The notes beneath the pieces are model-generated. The model saw only the letters and a program-made list of their open reading frames with translations. It was not told where the DNA came from and did no database searches. This document shows, one piece after another, positions 5,226-6,440 of a DNA stretch of 6,440 nucleotides (positions within the stretch are counted from its first letter, which is position 1; the number at the start of each line of letters is the position of its first letter). The DNA lies in assembly GCA_964385195.1 (NCBI GenBank), contig CAYLOC010000176.1, positions 1-6,440 on the forward strand. Reading direction: 5' to 3'. Made by a program: the position numbers and the translations under genes. The DNA comes from CAYLOC01 sp964385195. GTDB taxonomy: Bacteria > Actinomycetota > Actinomycetes > Propionibacteriales > Nocardioidaceae.

Positions 5226-6311
5226 ATGCACTCCGCCACTGACGACCGCTACATCACCGCCCCCAAAGTCGTGCTCCATGACCACCTTGACGGAGGTGTC
5301 CGGCCGCAGACGCTGGTCGAGGTGGCCGCGGAGATCGGGCACGAGCTCCCGCGCCGGGATGCGGGTGCGCTCGACGCGTGGTTCGTGGAGTCGGCGAACT
5401 CCGGCAGCCTGGTGCGCTACCTGGAGACGTTCGACCACACCGTCGCAGTGATGCAGCGACCCCAGGACCTGCAGCGGGTGGCGCGGGAGTGCGTGGACGA
5501 CCTCGCCGCTGACGGCGTGGTGTACGCCGAGGTGCGCTACGCGCCCGAACAGCACCTTGGTGCCGGGCTTTCCCTGGACGAGGTGGTCGAGGCCGTCCAG
5601 TCCGGGTTCGGCGAAGGGGAGGAGCGGGCACGAGCGCAGGGCCAGCGCATCGTCGTACGTCAGATCGTGACCGCGATGCGCCACACCGCCAACTCCCGCG
5701 AGATCGCCGAGCTCGCGGTGCGGCACCGGGACCGGGGGGTGGCGGGGTTCGACATCGCCGGCGCCGAGGCGGGCTACCCGCCGACCCGGCACCTGAACGC
5801 GTTCGAGTACCTGCAGCGGGAGAACTTCCACTTCACCATCCACGCGGGCGAGGGTTTCGGCCTTCCCTCGATCTGGGAGGCGCTGCAGTGGTGCGGCGCG
5901 GAACGGCTGGGACACGGGGTCCGGATCGTCGACGACATCGACGTGACCGAGGGCCACGCCACGTTGGGGCGGCTGGCGGCGTACGTCCGGGACCGCCGCA
6001 TCCCGCTGGAGCTGTGCCCATCGTCGAACGTGCAGACCGGAGCCGCCGGGTCCATCGCCACCCACCCGATCGGGCTGTTGACGTCGTTGCGGTTCCGGGT
6101 CACCGTCAACACCGACAACCGGCTGATGAGCGGGACCACGATGAGCCGGGAGATGGAGCTGCTCGTCGACGCGTTCGGCTACGACCTCGACGACATGCGG
6201 TGGTTCACCGTCAACGCAATGAAGAGCGCGTTCCTGCCGTTCGACGAGCGGCTGGAGATCATCGAACGTGTCATCAAACCCGGGTACGCCGCCCTGACCA
6301 TCCCCCGCTGA
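5226..6311 (+). CDS. add: Adenosine deaminase
   Basis: Zinc enzyme that hydrolyses adenosine and deoxyadenosine to inosine and deoxyinosine plus ammonia, in cytosolic purine salvage. The 361-residue TIM-barrel protein has all expected metal and catalytic residues: His18 and His20 in VLHDHLDGG, His206 (zinc) and Glu209 (proton transfer) in HAGEGFG, His230 in LGHGVRI, and zinc ligand Asp297 in VNTDNRLMSGT. FDIAGAEAGYPP (175-186) and ELCPSSNVQTGA (262-273) are also typical. The residue after the zinc Asp is Asn298, where many homologues have a second Asp; I associate this variant with actinobacterial enzymes. Length is normal. It has its own ribosome-binding site, diverges from the SDR gene and is followed by a strong hairpin, so it is probably a single-gene unit. 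The more usual purine or pyrimidine salvage neighbours (cdd, deoA) are not in view. Confidence 0.95.
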   Translation: MHSATDDRYITAPKVVLHDHLDGGVRPQTLVEVAAEIGHELPRRDAGALDAWFVESANSGSLVRYLETFDHTVAVMQRPQDLQRVARECVDDLAADGVVYAEVRYAPEQHLGAGLSLDEVVEAVQSGFGEGEERARAQGQRIVVRQIVTAMRHTANSREIAELAVRHRDRGVAGFDIAGAEAGYPPTRHLNAFEYLQRENFHFTIHAGEGFGLPSIWEALQWCGAERLGHGVRIVDDIDVTEGHATLGRLAAYVRDRRIPLELCPSSNVQTGAAGSIATHPIGLLTSLRFRVTVNTDNRLMSGTTMSREMELLVDAFGYDLDDMRWFTVNAMKSAFLPFDERLEIIERVIKPGYAALTIPR

Positions 6312-6349
6312 CCACCTGCGCGACCGCCCTTTTCGTAAACCGCTCGCTG

Positions 6350-6395
6350 CGTTTGCCTTGTAGACGGGGCAGATGCACCGTCTACAAGGCAAACG
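6350..6395. terminator. Strong 18-bp hairpin downstream of adenosine deaminase
   Basis: CGTTTGCCTTGTAGACGG (6350-6367) and CCGTCTACAAGGCAAACG (6378-6395) are perfect reverse complements around a 10-base loop. Two G-T pairs can extend the base, and a GC/GC pair can form in the loop. It begins 38 bases after the deaminase stop. No U-run follows on either side, so it would be a hairpin-only terminator, working in either direction. It could equally be a repeat element or part of a leader for a gene beyond the right edge. Confidence 0.6.
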
Positions 6396-6401
6396 TGCCG
6401 C

Positions 6402-6427
6402 GTCGACGGTTCGTTTGCCCCGTCGAC
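6402..6427. repeat. Second inverted repeat carrying a third copy of the hairpin core
   Basis: GTCGACGG (6402-6409) and CCGTCGAC (6420-6427) are perfect 8-bp complements. The 10-base loop (6410-6419) contains CGTTTGCC, identical to the first eight bases of the preceding hairpin, so it can also pair with GGCAAACG at 6388-6395. The two structures are therefore related and partly exclusive. GGGAGG follows at 6430-6435. Confidence 0.55.
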
Positions 6428-6440
6428 CCGGGAGGCGCGG

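Noticed and set aside
4575..6392. Very long minus-strand open frame (605 codons) opposite the deaminase and out of frame with the SDR
   Set aside because: It is antisense to adenosine deaminase and frame-shifted over the SDR gene, both of which have full family motifs. The translation is low-complexity, rich in Arg, Gly, Val and His, as expected from stop-poor G+C-rich DNA.
1..6440. tRNA, rRNA, CRISPR, insertion sequence, toxin-antitoxin or defence genes
   Set aside because: No cloverleaf-like segment, spaced direct repeats, transposase motifs or small paired ORFs with supporting context were seen on either strand.

Overview
The window reads as chromosomal DNA from a high-G+C actinobacterium. 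Codons strongly favour G or C in the third position. The rhodanese closely resembles the 277-residue mycobacterial CysA2/CysA3 type, the MaoC protein resembles mycobacterial (R)-specific hydratases of the Rv0130 type, and the adenosine deaminase has the TDNR variant I associate with actinobacterial enzymes. This fits Mycobacteriales or Pseudonocardiales, but the genus cannot be fixed from this sequence. No mobile element, RNA gene or CRISPR array is visible.

Layout, left to right. Positions 1-1164 (+) hold the C-terminal two thirds or so of a CocE/NonD-type serine hydrolase, cut by the window edge right at its nucleophile elbow. Then, on the same strand, come a two-domain thiosulfate sulfurtransferase (1229-2062), an FAD/NAD(P) oxidoreductase resembling sulfide:quinone oxidoreductase (2104-3246), and a six-helix TMEM175-type membrane channel (3313-3954). 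The gaps of 64, 41 and 66 bases allow one transcript. This run converges, with only 14 bases between stop codons, on a minus-strand pair: a MaoC-type (R)-enoyl-CoA hydratase (3969-4421) and an SDR 3-oxoacyl reductase (4418-5179) that overlap by ATGA. The SDR diverges across 46 bases from a plus-strand adenosine deaminase (5226-6311). The last 129 bases contain a strong 18-bp perfect hairpin and related inverted repeats.

The genes suggest three jobs. The SQR-like protein and the rhodanese could act in series: sulfide is oxidised to a persulfide or polysulfide by a flavin and a cysteine pair, and the sulfane sulfur is then passed on by the rhodanese Cys. The MaoC/SDR pair matches successive steps at the 3-hydroxyacyl stage of acyl-CoA metabolism, with the (R) configuration. 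Adenosine deaminase serves purine salvage and is probably a separate unit.

Most of the window is ordinary metabolism. The observations most worth checking are the SQR-like/rhodanese pairing with its cysteine pattern, the set of mutually exclusive hairpins at the right edge next to a possible ribosome-binding sequence, the hairpin built across the two convergent stop codons, and the His at the usual catalytic Asn position of the SDR.
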